From the IMG/VR virus record IMGVR_UViG_3300042540_001399, positions 1 through 64,000 of that record: a stretch of 64,000 bases of DNA; one strand, written 5' to 3'. The notes beneath the pieces were generated by a model. That model had not been told where the DNA came from. It saw only the letters and a list, made by a program, of their open reading frames with translations, and made no database searches. The stretch is from a virus. Shown here piece by piece: positions 9,405-18,200 of the stretch. Within the stretch, counting starts at the first letter, position 1. Each line of letters starts with the position of its first letter. The position numbers and the translations under genes were made by a program.

Positions 9405-12323
9405 TTATTTTCTATTATCAAAATAAAATATTACTTCACAATACCACTCTAAAAAATGATCATTAAATAAATCCCATTTAATATCAACACCATCAACAGA
9501 ATAAACTTCATAATTATCAAAGTTAGAAAGAACATTATCCCTAAACCATTTAAATTTACATTTATTAAAATGTTCGTCATCTCTTAAATGAAATTCGGTT
9601 ACAATCTTAGGAATTGTTTTTAAAAATTCTACGTTGCTTGGTTGAAAAACATCGTATTCCCCACCTTCACAATCACATTTTAAAAAATCAATTTTGTTAA
9701 TATTTTCATTTTCTAAAAATTCTTTAAAACTAAATGTAGGAACACTTTCAGTTATTCCATCCCAACTGATTTCAATTTTCTTTTTATCAGTAATTGCTCC
9801 CTGTATAATTTTTACATTATCTTCACCAACATTTTTATGAAGAACTTCAATCTGATATGATAATGGTTCAACTACATAACATTGTTTTGGATTTTTAGGT
9901 AATATTTTATATGTAAATGGACCTAAAGATGCGCCCAAATCTACAACAATATCTCCTTCTTCAACTTCAAAGAATCTTTCATATGTATTATTTTCAAATA
10001 TTTCTTTAGTTGCTTGATTAACATACCAATCACTTTTTTTACCCCAATCGAATGAAGTTTCTTCATTTTTTTCAATCATTAATTCTTTATTTATTATTTT
10101 GTTTATTTCCAAAATGACCATTTCTGAAGTAATTTCTTTCGTACACTCAAACATCCTATCTGTGTTTTTATGTAATGGACACCAATTCCAATCACCAGCA
10201 TCCAATCTTTCCGAATTGAAACATCCGTGACAAACATTTTCATTTATGACTCTGTATGTATTTAAAGTTGTTTCCGCCCATCTTTCACTAAAACCCGATA
10301 TTAAAACAATAGGTAATTCACAAGCCCAAGCCAACCAACTAAGACCTGAACCGAGACCAATAAAAAATTCACATGTTGATAAATCATCAACTACTTCTTG
10401 TAGATTTCCCCCTTTAAATAATTTTACACCTTCAGGATAGTTGTTATTCATGTATCCGTTACCTTCCTTTGAATATATGACACATTCATAACCAAGGGAT
10501 AAAAGGTAGTTCACAACTTCTTGCCATCCATTTGTGTTGTTCCAATATTTTGCCTGAGCAGTTGAATGAAAACCAATACCAACTTTTTTTTCTTTTTTTA
10601 TTTTAGGTAATTTTAATTTTGGTCTTATTTCATTGTATTGTAAACCTAATATATCTGAAGCCGTTTTTTGTAATGGTTGTTTTTTTACATCGACTTTGTG
10701 GATATTTGAATTGATAGTCCCATCTTCATTGTAAAACCAACCTAATCTATATTGTGCGTATATGTTTTGAACAATAACACCCGGTTCGACAAATTCAATT
10801 TCTGTATATTGTTCTTTGAACAAATAGTTCATGAAGGTAGAAACGATTAGTTTACATTTGTGTTTGATTCTAAATTCTTCACAATATGGTAACCATGCTA
10901 AGGTATCCCCTAAAGATTTTGAACCGAATGATATGTAGACTCTTTTATTTTCCAAGTTAAGTAAATTACTATAAATTAGTTGTCCATTTTCTTTTACTTC
11001 GGTTTTCCAAGGTACATAATATTCCGTATTGAGTCTTACCCAATGGTTGATTGGTAATTCGTTTGAATAAATTAAATTATTTTCATCATATATTTTTATA
11101 TCAAGTTTGTTTTCAGTACTACCCAATATTTCCAAAAAAGGATTAACAACAAAATGTTGATTAAACGTGTAATCATTTTTGTGTTTTTGGTTTTGTACTT
11201 TGTCATTTTCTAAAACTCTTTTATAAAATGAATATAATTGTTCCCCAAAATCTTGTTGGGTTTCTATTTCATATGAAGATTCTTTTTCAATTAAACTTAA
11301 TAATTGTTCTGATATTTTTTTATAATCATCATTTTCAATACTTGTGATGTATCTGTCGAACATCCCCATGTACTGAGGTAGGTTTCTGGTCAATATTTTC
11401 ATTCCGTAGTTGATTGCTTCTCTTACAACCAAAGGATTACATTCCCATGTTGAATTGAACATCAAAACATCACATGACTCCATGAATTTATCAACGTCAT
11501 TTCTTTCACCCCATACCGTAACATTTGAAGGTAAGTTTTCCATTATTGGTTTCCAATAAGATTCAAAATTGGGGGCTTGGTTTCCTATGAAGTGAAAATG
11601 TAAATCGGGATTAGTATGTTCCAATAATTTTGCAACTTCGATACCTTCTTTTTGATTTTTTCCTTCGGTCCAAAGACCAACATTAAGAATGTGTGTTTTC
11701 ATTGGGTCCAACCCAAGATTTTCTCTTTCTGTTATTTTTTTCAAAAGAGGTATTTTATGATGTTCATAATAGATTTGTAATTCTTCTAAAATAGGTTTGA
11801 CTTTGTTTTCATATGGGTACAAATGAAGTTCTTTAAGTGATCTTTCAGATTCAAAAGTGGTAAAATGAAAAGGACTAACGAATGAATATGCGTCAGGATG
11901 AAATTTTTTATTATTTGGGTTAAACCAAACATTGTGACACGTTTCAACAATATTCCAAGATCGTTGATTATCATAAAGTTCGTTCAAAATGTCCAATGTA
12001 ATTTTATTAAAACTTTCAAAGGCTTCGGGTATTTCTTCTGAATGAATGATATCTATTTTTAAATCCTTAATTATTTTTAAAAGTTCTTTTTTTCTACTTG
12101 ATTCTGTTGTTGATCCCAAAGTAAAAAAATGACCTACATCTAATAAATCAATGATTTTGTTTCTTTGTACGATATATGTGTCACTAAATTGAGAATATTC
12201 TACTAAAAAAATATCAAGTTTATCTTTGTATTTCAGAAGTGATTCAATTCTTTTTAGGACAAACTGTGGCATACCACCAGTTGATAAATGTGGCGTTAGA
12301 TATAGTATTTTAATTTTTTGCAT
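9405..12323 (-). CDS. Three-domain glycosyltransferase (GT4) - GT9/BAHT-like heptosyltransferase - FkbM methyltransferase
   Basis: This 972-residue protein has three recognisable parts. Residues 1-365 look like a GT-B glycosyltransferase of family 4, with the E-x7-E motif at E294/E302. Residues about 460-745 look like GT9 and especially the bacterial autotransporter heptosyltransferases (TibC/Aah type). The SLGDTLAW motif is at 470-477 and a late Cys cluster C698-x2-C701-x13-C715-x11-C727 resembles the iron-finger of that family. Residues about 780-960 are an FkbM-type SAM methyltransferase (D795, E819, CDCEGGE at 883-889). BAHT enzymes O-glycosylate Ser on surface proteins. Here the obvious candidate acceptor is the Thr/Ser-rich fibre encoded convergently next door (inference). 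ATG start; the gene is divergent from the LamG genes. Confidence 0.85.
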   Translation of the reverse strand: MQKIKILYLTPHLSTGGMPQFVLKRIESLLKYKDKLDIFLVEYSQFSDTYIVQRNKIIDLLDVGHFFTLGSTTESSRKKELLKIIKDLKIDIIHSEEIPEAFESFNKITLDILNELYDNQRSWNIVETCHNVWFNPNNKKFHPDAYSFVSPFHFTTFESERSLKELHLYPYENKVKPILEELQIYYEHHKIPLLKKITERENLGLDPMKTHILNVGLWTEGKNQKEGIEVAKLLEHTNPDLHFHFIGNQAPNFESYWKPIMENLPSNVTVWGERNDVDKFMESCDVLMFNSTWECNPLVVREAINYGMKILTRNLPQYMGMFDRYITSIENDDYKKISEQLLSLIEKESSYEIETQQDFGEQLYSFYKRVLENDKVQNQKHKNDYTFNQHFVVNPFLEILGSTENKLDIKIYDENNLIYSNELPINHWVRLNTEYYVPWKTEVKENGQLIYSNLLNLENKRVYISFGSKSLGDTLAWLPYCEEFRIKHKCKLIVSTFMNYLFKEQYTEIEFVEPGVIVQNIYAQYRLGWFYNEDGTINSNIHKVDVKKQPLQKTASDILGLQYNEIRPKLKLPKIKKEKKVGIGFHSTAQAKYWNNTNGWQEVVNYLLSLGYECVIYSKEGNGYMNNNYPEGVKLFKGGNLQEVVDDLSTCEFFIGLGSGLSWLAWACELPIVLISGFSERWAETTLNTYRVINENVCHGCFNSERLDAGDWNWCPLHKNTDRMFECTKEITSEMVILEINKIINKELMIEKNEETSFDWGKKSDWYVNQATKEIFENNTYERFFEVEEGDIVVDLGASLGPFTYKILPKNPKQCYVVEPLSYQIEVLHKNVGEDNVKIIQGAITDKKKIEISWDGITESVPTFSFKEFLENENINKIDFLKCDCEGGEYDVFQPSNVEFLKTIPKIVTEFHLRDDEHFNKCKFKWFRDNVLSNFDNYEVYSVDGVDIKWDLFNDHFLEWYCEVIFYFDNRK

Positions 12324-12357
12324 AAATAAAAAATAAGTTTAGACTTAATAAATTAAA

Positions 12358-12366
12358 GTATTTATT
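12358..12366 (+). promoter_or_regulatory. TATTTAT-type putative late promoter
   Basis: GTATTTATT lies 22 bases before the ATG at 12380, in the 56-bp gap between divergent genes. The same core recurs at similar spacing before many genes here. A promoter role is inferred from recurrence. Confidence 0.5.
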
Positions 12367-12379
12367 TAATAAACAATAA

Positions 12380-13381
12380 ATGCCAAACTCAGTTAAATAT
12401 TCAACAACAGGGGATACTCGATCAATAAAAAAAGGAAATTTGTATTTTGGTGTTGGTGACGTTCCAAAAGGACCAAGTACCAACACATCTTATTTTAATG
12501 GTATTACACCTGTTACTGGTGGTTATACTGTATATAGGTACGAGCCAACACAAAGTAGTAAACTTGCTTTTTATACTAATCAAACAGGAACTGATCTTGT
12601 AAATTATACAAATAATTTTTTAGGACAAAACTTTTCAACATCAACACAATGTGTGAATTGGTTCAACACACAAACGAATTATGTTTGTGTAAATAAAGAC
12701 TATGACCCAATAATTACTTCAGGACTGACTCTATGTTTAGACGCGTCTTTCACCCCATCATATTCTACTTCTGGAAATTCTTGGTATGATTTATCATATA
12801 ATTCATTTACAACAACTTTAGTTAATGGACCAACATTTGATTCGGGAAATGGCGGATCAATACAGTTTGATGGAACCGACGATCAATGTGTAGTTACGTC
12901 AAATGGGTTTGGTACGTTCAATAATCAGAAATATACAATCGAGGCTTGGGTTAATTTTGCAAGTAATAGTGGGGATATTCCAATTTTTAGTTATGATTAT
13001 TCAAGTTTTAACAACCCATATTATTCTGCTCACCTTAGAAACACGGGTACGGGACAAATATTTTTAGGTTGGAACATGTCGGGATTTTATTACAATATAC
13101 AAACTACATCGACTGTGATTTTTCCCAATACTTGGTATTATGTTGTTGGTATTGTTGAAAGTGGAAGACAACAAATTTATGTTAATAGTAACTTGTGGGC
13201 TAGTGGGACTATATCAGGAACAATAACATTTTATAACACTCCTGTTTATGTTGGGTATTTTCCAAATGCACCTTTAGTCATGAATGGAAAAATTGCCGTG
13301 GTTAGAGTTTATAATAGAGCATTTTCTTCTTCAGAAGTAAGTCAAAATTGGAATGCACAAAAAACAAGATTCGGATATTAA
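12380..13381 (+). CDS. LamG/concanavalin-like virion protein
   Basis: This 333-residue protein has an N-terminal region of about 130 residues found in phage structural proteins of this type. It is followed by a LamG-like jelly-roll (about 135-330) with the typical core: SGNSWYDLS, IQFDGTDD, YTIEAWVNF, WYYVVGI, QQIYVNS, and a closing KIAVVRVYNRAFS. LamG domains bind glycans or act as structural lectin folds. In phages they are usually tail-fibre or head-decoration modules. It is probably a paralogue of the next gene, which has the same architecture. It ends 41 bases before that gene's ATG. No Shine-Dalgarno. The ligand cannot be told from sequence. Confidence 0.75.
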   Translation: MPNSVKYSTTGDTRSIKKGNLYFGVGDVPKGPSTNTSYFNGITPVTGGYTVYRYEPTQSSKLAFYTNQTGTDLVNYTNNFLGQNFSTSTQCVNWFNTQTNYVCVNKDYDPIITSGLTLCLDASFTPSYSTSGNSWYDLSYNSFTTTLVNGPTFDSGNGGSIQFDGTDDQCVVTSNGFGTFNNQKYTIEAWVNFASNSGDIPIFSYDYSSFNNPYYSAHLRNTGTGQIFLGWNMSGFYYNIQTTSTVIFPNTWYYVVGIVESGRQQIYVNSNLWASGTISGTITFYNTPVYVGYFPNAPLVMNGKIAVVRVYNRAFSSSEVSQNWNAQKTRFGY

Positions 13382-13402
13382 GGAATTAAATTTTGAAACA
13401 TA

Positions 13403-13411
13403 ATATTTATT
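13403..13411 (+). promoter_or_regulatory. TATTTAT-type putative late promoter
   Basis: ATATTTATT lies 20 bases before the ATG at 13423. It would fall inside the coding region if the upstream TTG (13393) were used, which argues for the ATG start. Confidence 0.45.
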
Positions 13412-13422
13412 TAAAAAAAGTT

Positions 13423-14415
13423 ATGTCAACATCTAGACCTTTTTCATATAATACTGGCTCAACAATAAATGGTACAATACAAGTTGGAAGTTTGGCGGTA
13501 GGATTCCCAACCGTAGGATTTGATTCTACTGGTTTAGAATGGTGGAATGGTCCTGATGAAGATTTAGGTTATGTTATTGCACAACCCGTACCAAATGATA
13601 GTCAACCAACACCTGTGCTTGGACAAACCGCTTCTGTTGGTTTTTTTAGAACCAACGGTTTTGATGATAATGAATTTTTAGACATAACAAATATTTTGTT
13701 AGGAACAAATTATATAGATCCATTTTTAGCATCCTCTGCACTTACAGTAAATGGATTTTGGAATTCTTATCCTAATCCAGTTTTATATTTAGACGCTGGT
13801 GACCCTGCTAGTTATTCAGGAAGTGGTTCCGTTTGGATTGATACAATAGGAGGTAAAACTTTCAACTTAGTTAATGGACCATCTTACGGTCCTGGTTTTG
13901 GTGGAATTCTTAACTTCAACGCGTCAAGTGGTCAATACGCCCAATGTAACACGAGTTTACCAAATTTGAGTAATTGGACGGTTTCTGTTTGGAATTATTA
14001 TGATGGTACAAACGTCGGAGGAGCACCTTGTATTGTTACTGAAATTTATCCGGGTACTACAAGCAACATAAATTATTCAATTGGTGTGAATAATAGTGGA
14101 TTTAACGCCGGGTTTTTCAATGGGGCTTGGAGAGAAAGTGGAACCTATTCATTAAGTCCAAATAATTGGTATTTTATTGTTGGCACATATGATGGTAACA
14201 CATTGAAACTATATATTAATAATACTTTAGTTGGTACAGGAAATTACACTGGTACTCCTATATCATCTCAAGGAGGAATAAGGTTGATGAGAAGATGGGA
14301 TCTTCCCGATTATTGGGGCGGACTGTTAGGTACTGTTGGTATATATGACTTTGCACTCAATTCAGGACAAATATCTGCAATATGGAATACAACTAAATCA
14401 AGGTTTGGTTTGTAA
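13423..14415 (+). CDS. LamG/concanavalin-like virion protein (paralogue)
   Basis: I chose the ATG at 13423 (protein begins MSTSRPF, 330 residues) over the in-frame TTG at 13393, because a promoter-like TATTTAT element and an A-rich leader precede the ATG. The C-terminal half is a LamG-like domain: YLDAGDPASY, WIDTIGG, WTVSVWNYY, WYFIVGTYDG, LKLYINN, GTVGIYDFALN. The order of motifs and the closing Asn/Lys/Phe-Gly tail match the preceding gene, so the two probably arose by duplication. The role is likely in fibre or capsid decoration or glycan binding (inference). Confidence 0.75.
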   Translation: MSTSRPFSYNTGSTINGTIQVGSLAVGFPTVGFDSTGLEWWNGPDEDLGYVIAQPVPNDSQPTPVLGQTASVGFFRTNGFDDNEFLDITNILLGTNYIDPFLASSALTVNGFWNSYPNPVLYLDAGDPASYSGSGSVWIDTIGGKTFNLVNGPSYGPGFGGILNFNASSGQYAQCNTSLPNLSNWTVSVWNYYDGTNVGGAPCIVTEIYPGTTSNINYSIGVNNSGFNAGFFNGAWRESGTYSLSPNNWYFIVGTYDGNTLKLYINNTLVGTGNYTGTPISSQGGIRLMRRWDLPDYWGGLLGTVGIYDFALNSGQISAIWNTTKSRFGL

Positions 14416-14419
14416 AATC

Positions 14420-14447
14420 AAATATAAAATTTCTACATTTTATATTT
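14420..14447 (+). terminator. AT-only hairpin after the LamG genes
   Basis: A perfect 11-bp inverted repeat (AAATATAAAAT / ATTTTATATTT, loop TTCTAC) begins 5 bases after the stop codon. It contains no G-C pair and has only a weak T tract, so a terminator or RNA-end-protecting role is uncertain. Confidence 0.35.
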
Positions 14448-14468
14448 CTTTAAGTTATATTTTAATTA

Positions 14469-15401
14469 ATGAAAGAAATTTGTATTGATGTTACAGGTTG
14501 TCGTGCTTTGGGCGACACTTTATGTGCAACACCTGTGGTTAAAAAAATAAGTAATACTTATAATAAAAAAGTTTCGGTAGTTTCTCACCACCCAAAATTA
14601 TTTACTAACTTATCATACGTTGAAAACAGTTTTGAATACAACCCAAAATTGTTTGATGATTTGAAAAAAGATTACGATATCTTTCCAACTTTTGATGTGT
14701 CATACAAAGACAATGGAATTTGTAACAAGCACAACTCTATGGATATAAGACAACTACACGCAATAAACTTAGGATTTATGTTGACTAAAGAAGAATCTTC
14801 TTTGGATTATGTACCAGATGCTTGTATCTTACCCATTTTACCAAAAAAATACGTTTTAATCCACCCCGTTCAAAATTGGAATTCAAGGACATGGCCGGCC
14901 AAAAATTGGCAAATATTAACAAAACTTTTAAATGAAAAAGGAATTTACGTTGTATCTGTTGGAAAAGATTCTTCTGAATTAGGTGGGTCTAATGTAGATA
15001 AACCCGTTTTCAATTTTGAAATAGAACTTGGATTAAATCTTATGAACAAAACAACTTTGGATGAAACATGGTATCTGTTAAATGGTTGTTCTTGTTTTGT
15101 AACTATGGACTCTGGACTATTACATTTAGCCGGTACAACAGATTGTGAAATACTACAACTTGGTAGCTCAATAGATCCTGAATTCAGAGCACCATATAGA
15201 CATGGTTCACAAGAATATAAGTATCATTATGTTAGAGGGGGTTGTGGTTTACATTGTGCTTCTGATATGAAGTATGGCGTTAGAGAATGGGGATCGATAC
15301 AAGGAATACCATCTTTAGTTAATTGTTTAGAAAGAAAAAAAACTTTTGAGTGTCATCCTTCTGTTTTACAGATTTATCAAAAAATCTTAGAAATAATATA
15401 A
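14469..15401 (+). CDS. GT9-family (heptosyltransferase-like) glycosyltransferase
   Basis: This 310-residue protein has GT9/ADP-heptose transferase features. It has an N-terminal CRALGDTLCATPVV motif (11-24), the IHPVQNWNSRTWPAKNW segment (131-147) that matches the phosphate- and substrate-binding strand, and MDSGLLHLAGT (213-223), the donor-binding turn. Four C-terminal cysteines (C259, C263, C286, C295) recall the metal finger of autotransporter heptosyltransferases, also present in the three-domain enzyme at 9405-12323. In cellular organisms GT9 enzymes transfer heptose or related sugars to LPS or proteins. The acceptor here is unknown, but island context suggests virion proteins or host LPS. 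ATG start, no Shine-Dalgarno. Confidence 0.8.
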   Translation: MKEICIDVTGCRALGDTLCATPVVKKISNTYNKKVSVVSHHPKLFTNLSYVENSFEYNPKLFDDLKKDYDIFPTFDVSYKDNGICNKHNSMDIRQLHAINLGFMLTKEESSLDYVPDACILPILPKKYVLIHPVQNWNSRTWPAKNWQILTKLLNEKGIYVVSVGKDSSELGGSNVDKPVFNFEIELGLNLMNKTTLDETWYLLNGCSCFVTMDSGLLHLAGTTDCEILQLGSSIDPEFRAPYRHGSQEYKYHYVRGGCGLHCASDMKYGVREWGSIQGIPSLVNCLERKKTFECHPSVLQIYQKILEII

Positions 15402-15405
15402 GTTT

Positions 15406-15414
15406 GTATTTATT
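15406..15414 (+). promoter_or_regulatory. TATTTAT-type putative late promoter
   Basis: GTATTTATT lies 24 bases before the GTG start at 15430 and immediately follows the preceding gene's stop. Confidence 0.45.
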
Positions 15415-15429
15415 AAAAAAAACCAAACA

Positions 15430-15900
15430 GTGTCACAACAAATAACAATTACAGGAATAACAGGCACCCCACCATATGATATATATGTTTGTGATATAAC
15501 AAACACAATCTGTGTTTTTGTAACCGGATTAACTAGTTGTCCACCAACGTATAGTTTTTACGTCCCATCACCCTTAAATAATTCATCGTCTATTATTTTA
15601 AAGATAATTGATTCTGATGCTTGTGAAACCTTTCAACTTTTCAATTGTTTTACACCAACACCTACTCCAACACCTACCCCCACACCAAGTCCTTTACCCA
15701 CTTCTTGTAACTGTATTTCAGTAAGGTCAAACACAATGGATGGTGGAACATTTGATTTTATAGATTGTTTTGGAAATCTTAACACATTTGTCCCAGTACC
15801 TTTTGGTAGTACGTTGTATTTTTGTGGTTCGAACCCGTCCAATTTTAACAACGTAAATCTTACTGTTGGTTTACCATGTGTGCTTAATGTTTGTCCATAA
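15430..15900 (+). CDS. Small Cys-containing protein with Thr-Pro linker
   Basis: This 156-residue protein starts with GTG. Residues about 1-74 form a small beta-rich domain. A strict Thr-Pro repeat linker (about 75-90) leads to a second Cys-rich beta domain with C-N-C, IDCFGN, YFCGS and a C-terminal CVLNVC. Similar two-domain T/P-linked proteins occur among virion genes of Bacteroidota-type phages, but I cannot name a family. It lies between glycosyltransferase genes, so it may be a fibre accessory protein or a glycosylation substrate (Thr-Pro tracts resemble mucin-type acceptors). Both are inference. Confidence 0.65.
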   Translation: MSQQITITGITGTPPYDIYVCDITNTICVFVTGLTSCPPTYSFYVPSPLNNSSSIILKIIDSDACETFQLFNCFTPTPTPTPTPTPSPLPTSCNCISVRSNTMDGGTFDFIDCFGNLNTFVPVPFGSTLYFCGSNPSNFNNVNLTVGLPCVLNVCP

Positions 15901-15948
15901 AATTATTTATTTTGAATTTAAAAACCGTATTTTTATTCAAAAAACTAA

Positions 15949-17196
15949 ATGAAAATTTTTATACAAATTGCATCCTACAGAGATCCACAGTTATTACCCA
16001 CAATTAAAAACTGTATTGAAAATTCAAAACACCCCGAAAATTTAATTTTTTCAATTGCAAGACAATATCACATAGAAGATGGGTTTGATGATTTATCTGA
16101 ATTTGAAAACGACAATAGATTCAAAGTGATCAACATACCCTACACAGAATCCAAAGGGGTTTGTTGGGCAAGAAACATGACACAACAACAATACAATAAT
16201 GAAGAATATACCCTTCAAATTGACTCACACATGAGATTTGAAAAAAATTGGGATGAAACATTAATAGGTATGATTAAAGACTTACAGAAAAAAGGATTTA
16301 AAAAACCTTTACTAACAAGTTATGTTTCTTCATTCGATCCTGAAAACGATCCAACAGGAAGGGTAAATGAACCTTGGAGAATGGCTTTCGATAGATTCAC
16401 ACCCGAAGGTTGTGTTTTTTTCTTACCTGAAGTAATTCCTAATTGGAAAGAACTTGATGGTCCTGTACCATCAAGATTTTATTCCGCACATTTTTGTTTT
16501 ACCTTGGGTCAATTTTCTAAAGAAGTTCAGCACGATCCTGAATATTATTTTCATGGAGAAGAAATATCAATCGCCGTAAGAGCATTTACTCATGGATATG
16601 ATTTGTTTCACCCACACCGTGTGGTCATTTGGCATGAATACACAAGAAAGGGTAGAACAAAACAATGGGATGATGATAAAGAATGGTTTTTGAAAAATGA
16701 CTTTTCACACTCTAAAAACAGAAAACTATTAGGTGTTGACGGTGAAGAACTTGGGAATTTGTCAGACTCTTATGGATTTGGAAAACAAAGAACATTAAGA
16801 GATTATGAAAAATATTCAGGAATATTGTTTTCAAAAAGGGCGGTTCAAAAATATACTTTAGACAAAAATTACCCACCAAACCCAAACAATTTTTCTTCTG
16901 AAGAAGAATGGGAAAAAAGTTTCTCAATGATTTTCAAACACTGTATTGATGTATCATTTAATGACGTACCTGAAAATGATTATGAGTTTTGGGTTGTTGC
17001 CTTTCATAATGAAAAAGATGAAACATTATTTAGACATGATGCTGATGTAAAAGAAATAATTCAAATGAAAAAAGATCCTGATGGTTATTGTAAAGTATGG
17101 AGAGAATTTGATACAACTGAAAAACCCAAGTATTGGGTTGTTTGGCCCTATTCTAAATCCAAGGGATGGTGTAACAGATTAACAGGTAATTTATAA
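15949..17196 (+). CDS. GT60-like polypeptide GlcNAc-transferase
   Basis: This 415-residue protein closely follows the Glycosyltransferase (GlcNAc) family (PF11397), which includes Dictyostelium Skp1 hydroxyproline GlcNAc-transferase. It has an N-terminal FIQIASYRDPQLLPTI, then TESKGVCWARN (67-76), LQIDSHMRF (89-97) with the D-x-H/D metal motif at D92-H94, and a later FHGEEISIAVRAFTHGYD and HPHRVVIWHEYTR. The fold is GT-A and the reaction would be sugar transfer from a nucleotide sugar to a protein hydroxyl. Its presence beside a collagen-like fibre is suggestive, although the fibre has no proline. Its last base is shared with the next gene (TAATG). Confidence 0.8.
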   Translation: MKIFIQIASYRDPQLLPTIKNCIENSKHPENLIFSIARQYHIEDGFDDLSEFENDNRFKVINIPYTESKGVCWARNMTQQQYNNEEYTLQIDSHMRFEKNWDETLIGMIKDLQKKGFKKPLLTSYVSSFDPENDPTGRVNEPWRMAFDRFTPEGCVFFLPEVIPNWKELDGPVPSRFYSAHFCFTLGQFSKEVQHDPEYYFHGEEISIAVRAFTHGYDLFHPHRVVIWHEYTRKGRTKQWDDDKEWFLKNDFSHSKNRKLLGVDGEELGNLSDSYGFGKQRTLRDYEKYSGILFSKRAVQKYTLDKNYPPNPNNFSSEEEWEKSFSMIFKHCIDVSFNDVPENDYEFWVVAFHNEKDETLFRHDADVKEIIQMKKDPDGYCKVWREFDTTEKPKYWVVWPYSKSKGWCNRLTGNL

Positions 17197-18200
17197 TGAT
17201 GGAACTTAACATTAGGCACGAATTTAGGGATCTCAGACTTGGTAACAATGAATTTTACGTTACAAGTTTTTTTAAAAAATTTTATGAAAGTTTAAAAACA
17301 AAATATCCTGAAATAAATTTTAGTATAAAAAATGAAACTTCTTTTGGGAAGTATGGTCAGGGGGGAATTTATAGCTGCATGAATTTTTCTATAGTGAACC
17401 CTATCAACAAAAAGTATGTCTTGATTTCTTTTTTTGATAATTGGAAATATCATTTCATGTCTCATTTAGGTTGGGAGGCTAATAAAATGGTTCAATTTTT
17501 TTATCCCGGCGGATTCAATTTTTATGATTATTTTACCTTTAAGGACACTTCAAAAAATAATTCTGACTTACAGTTTCCAAAAAACATGGACGATATTTTT
17601 ACCCCTTTTTATTATGGACCTTACTTTGATTGTTGTTATGAAGAAATTAATAACATATACAAACAAAATTTAAACAAGGAAAAAATCAATAAATTGTATT
17701 TCAGGGGTTGGATGTGGGATTTCAGAAAAGAAATGGTAAGTAAAATAAATCAAGAAGACATATTAATAATTGATAAAAATAAAAATAATCAGACTTTAAA
17801 TTACTTAGAATTTTTAGAAGATAGTTCCAAATATTCTGCGGTATTGAGTTTACCAGGTGGTAATGAAATGTGTAATAGAGATATAGAATGTTTTGGAATT
17901 GGAGTACCTGTAATAAGACCAGCAGTAAACGTAAAATACAAAGATCCTCTGATACCTAACTATCATTATATTAGTTGTTATGATTTTTGTGATTATTCAA
18001 TTGACGGAAATCCAAAATATATTTCCAACGAAGATTTTCAAAAAAATTTAATAAAAAAATGGAACTCAGTAAAAAATAATAAAGAATATTTAGATTTCGT
18101 TTCAAAAAATGCAAGATCTTGGTTTGAAAAAAATTGTAGGGTGGATAAAAATATAACGTGCGTTTTGGAACAATTAAACTTAGAAAAACTTTTTGAATAA
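17196..18200 (+). CDS. Putative glycosyltransferase (CAP10/GT90-like)
   Basis: This 334-residue protein begins at ATG overlapping the previous stop by one base (TAATG). The C-terminal half has the arrangement seen in CAP10/KDEL-motif (GT90, POGLUT-like) transferases: a KLYFRGW strand, then YLEFLEDSSKYSAVLSLPG, then NRDIECFGIGVPVIRPAV, which resembles the donor-binding segment. The N-terminal half is not recognisable. Family assignment is by motif pattern only. Position between two confident glycosyltransferases supports a role in the same pathway. No signal peptide or membrane segment is visible, so it should act in the cytoplasm. Confidence 0.55.
   Translation: MMELNIRHEFRDLRLGNNEFYVTSFFKKFYESLKTKYPEINFSIKNETSFGKYGQGGIYSCMNFSIVNPINKKYVLISFFDNWKYHFMSHLGWEANKMVQFFYPGGFNFYDYFTFKDTSKNNSDLQFPKNMDDIFTPFYYGPYFDCCYEEINNIYKQNLNKEKINKLYFRGWMWDFRKEMVSKINQEDILIIDKNKNNQTLNYLEFLEDSSKYSAVLSLPGGNEMCNRDIECFGIGVPVIRPAVNVKYKDPLIPNYHYISCYDFCDYSIDGNPKYISNEDFQKNLIKKWNSVKNNKEYLDFVSKNARSWFEKNCRVDKNITCVLEQLNLEKLFE

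Noticed and set aside
13393-13422. TTG start extending the second LamG gene
   Set aside because: The extension overlaps a TATTTAT element and A-rich leader; the ATG at 13423 is a better start.
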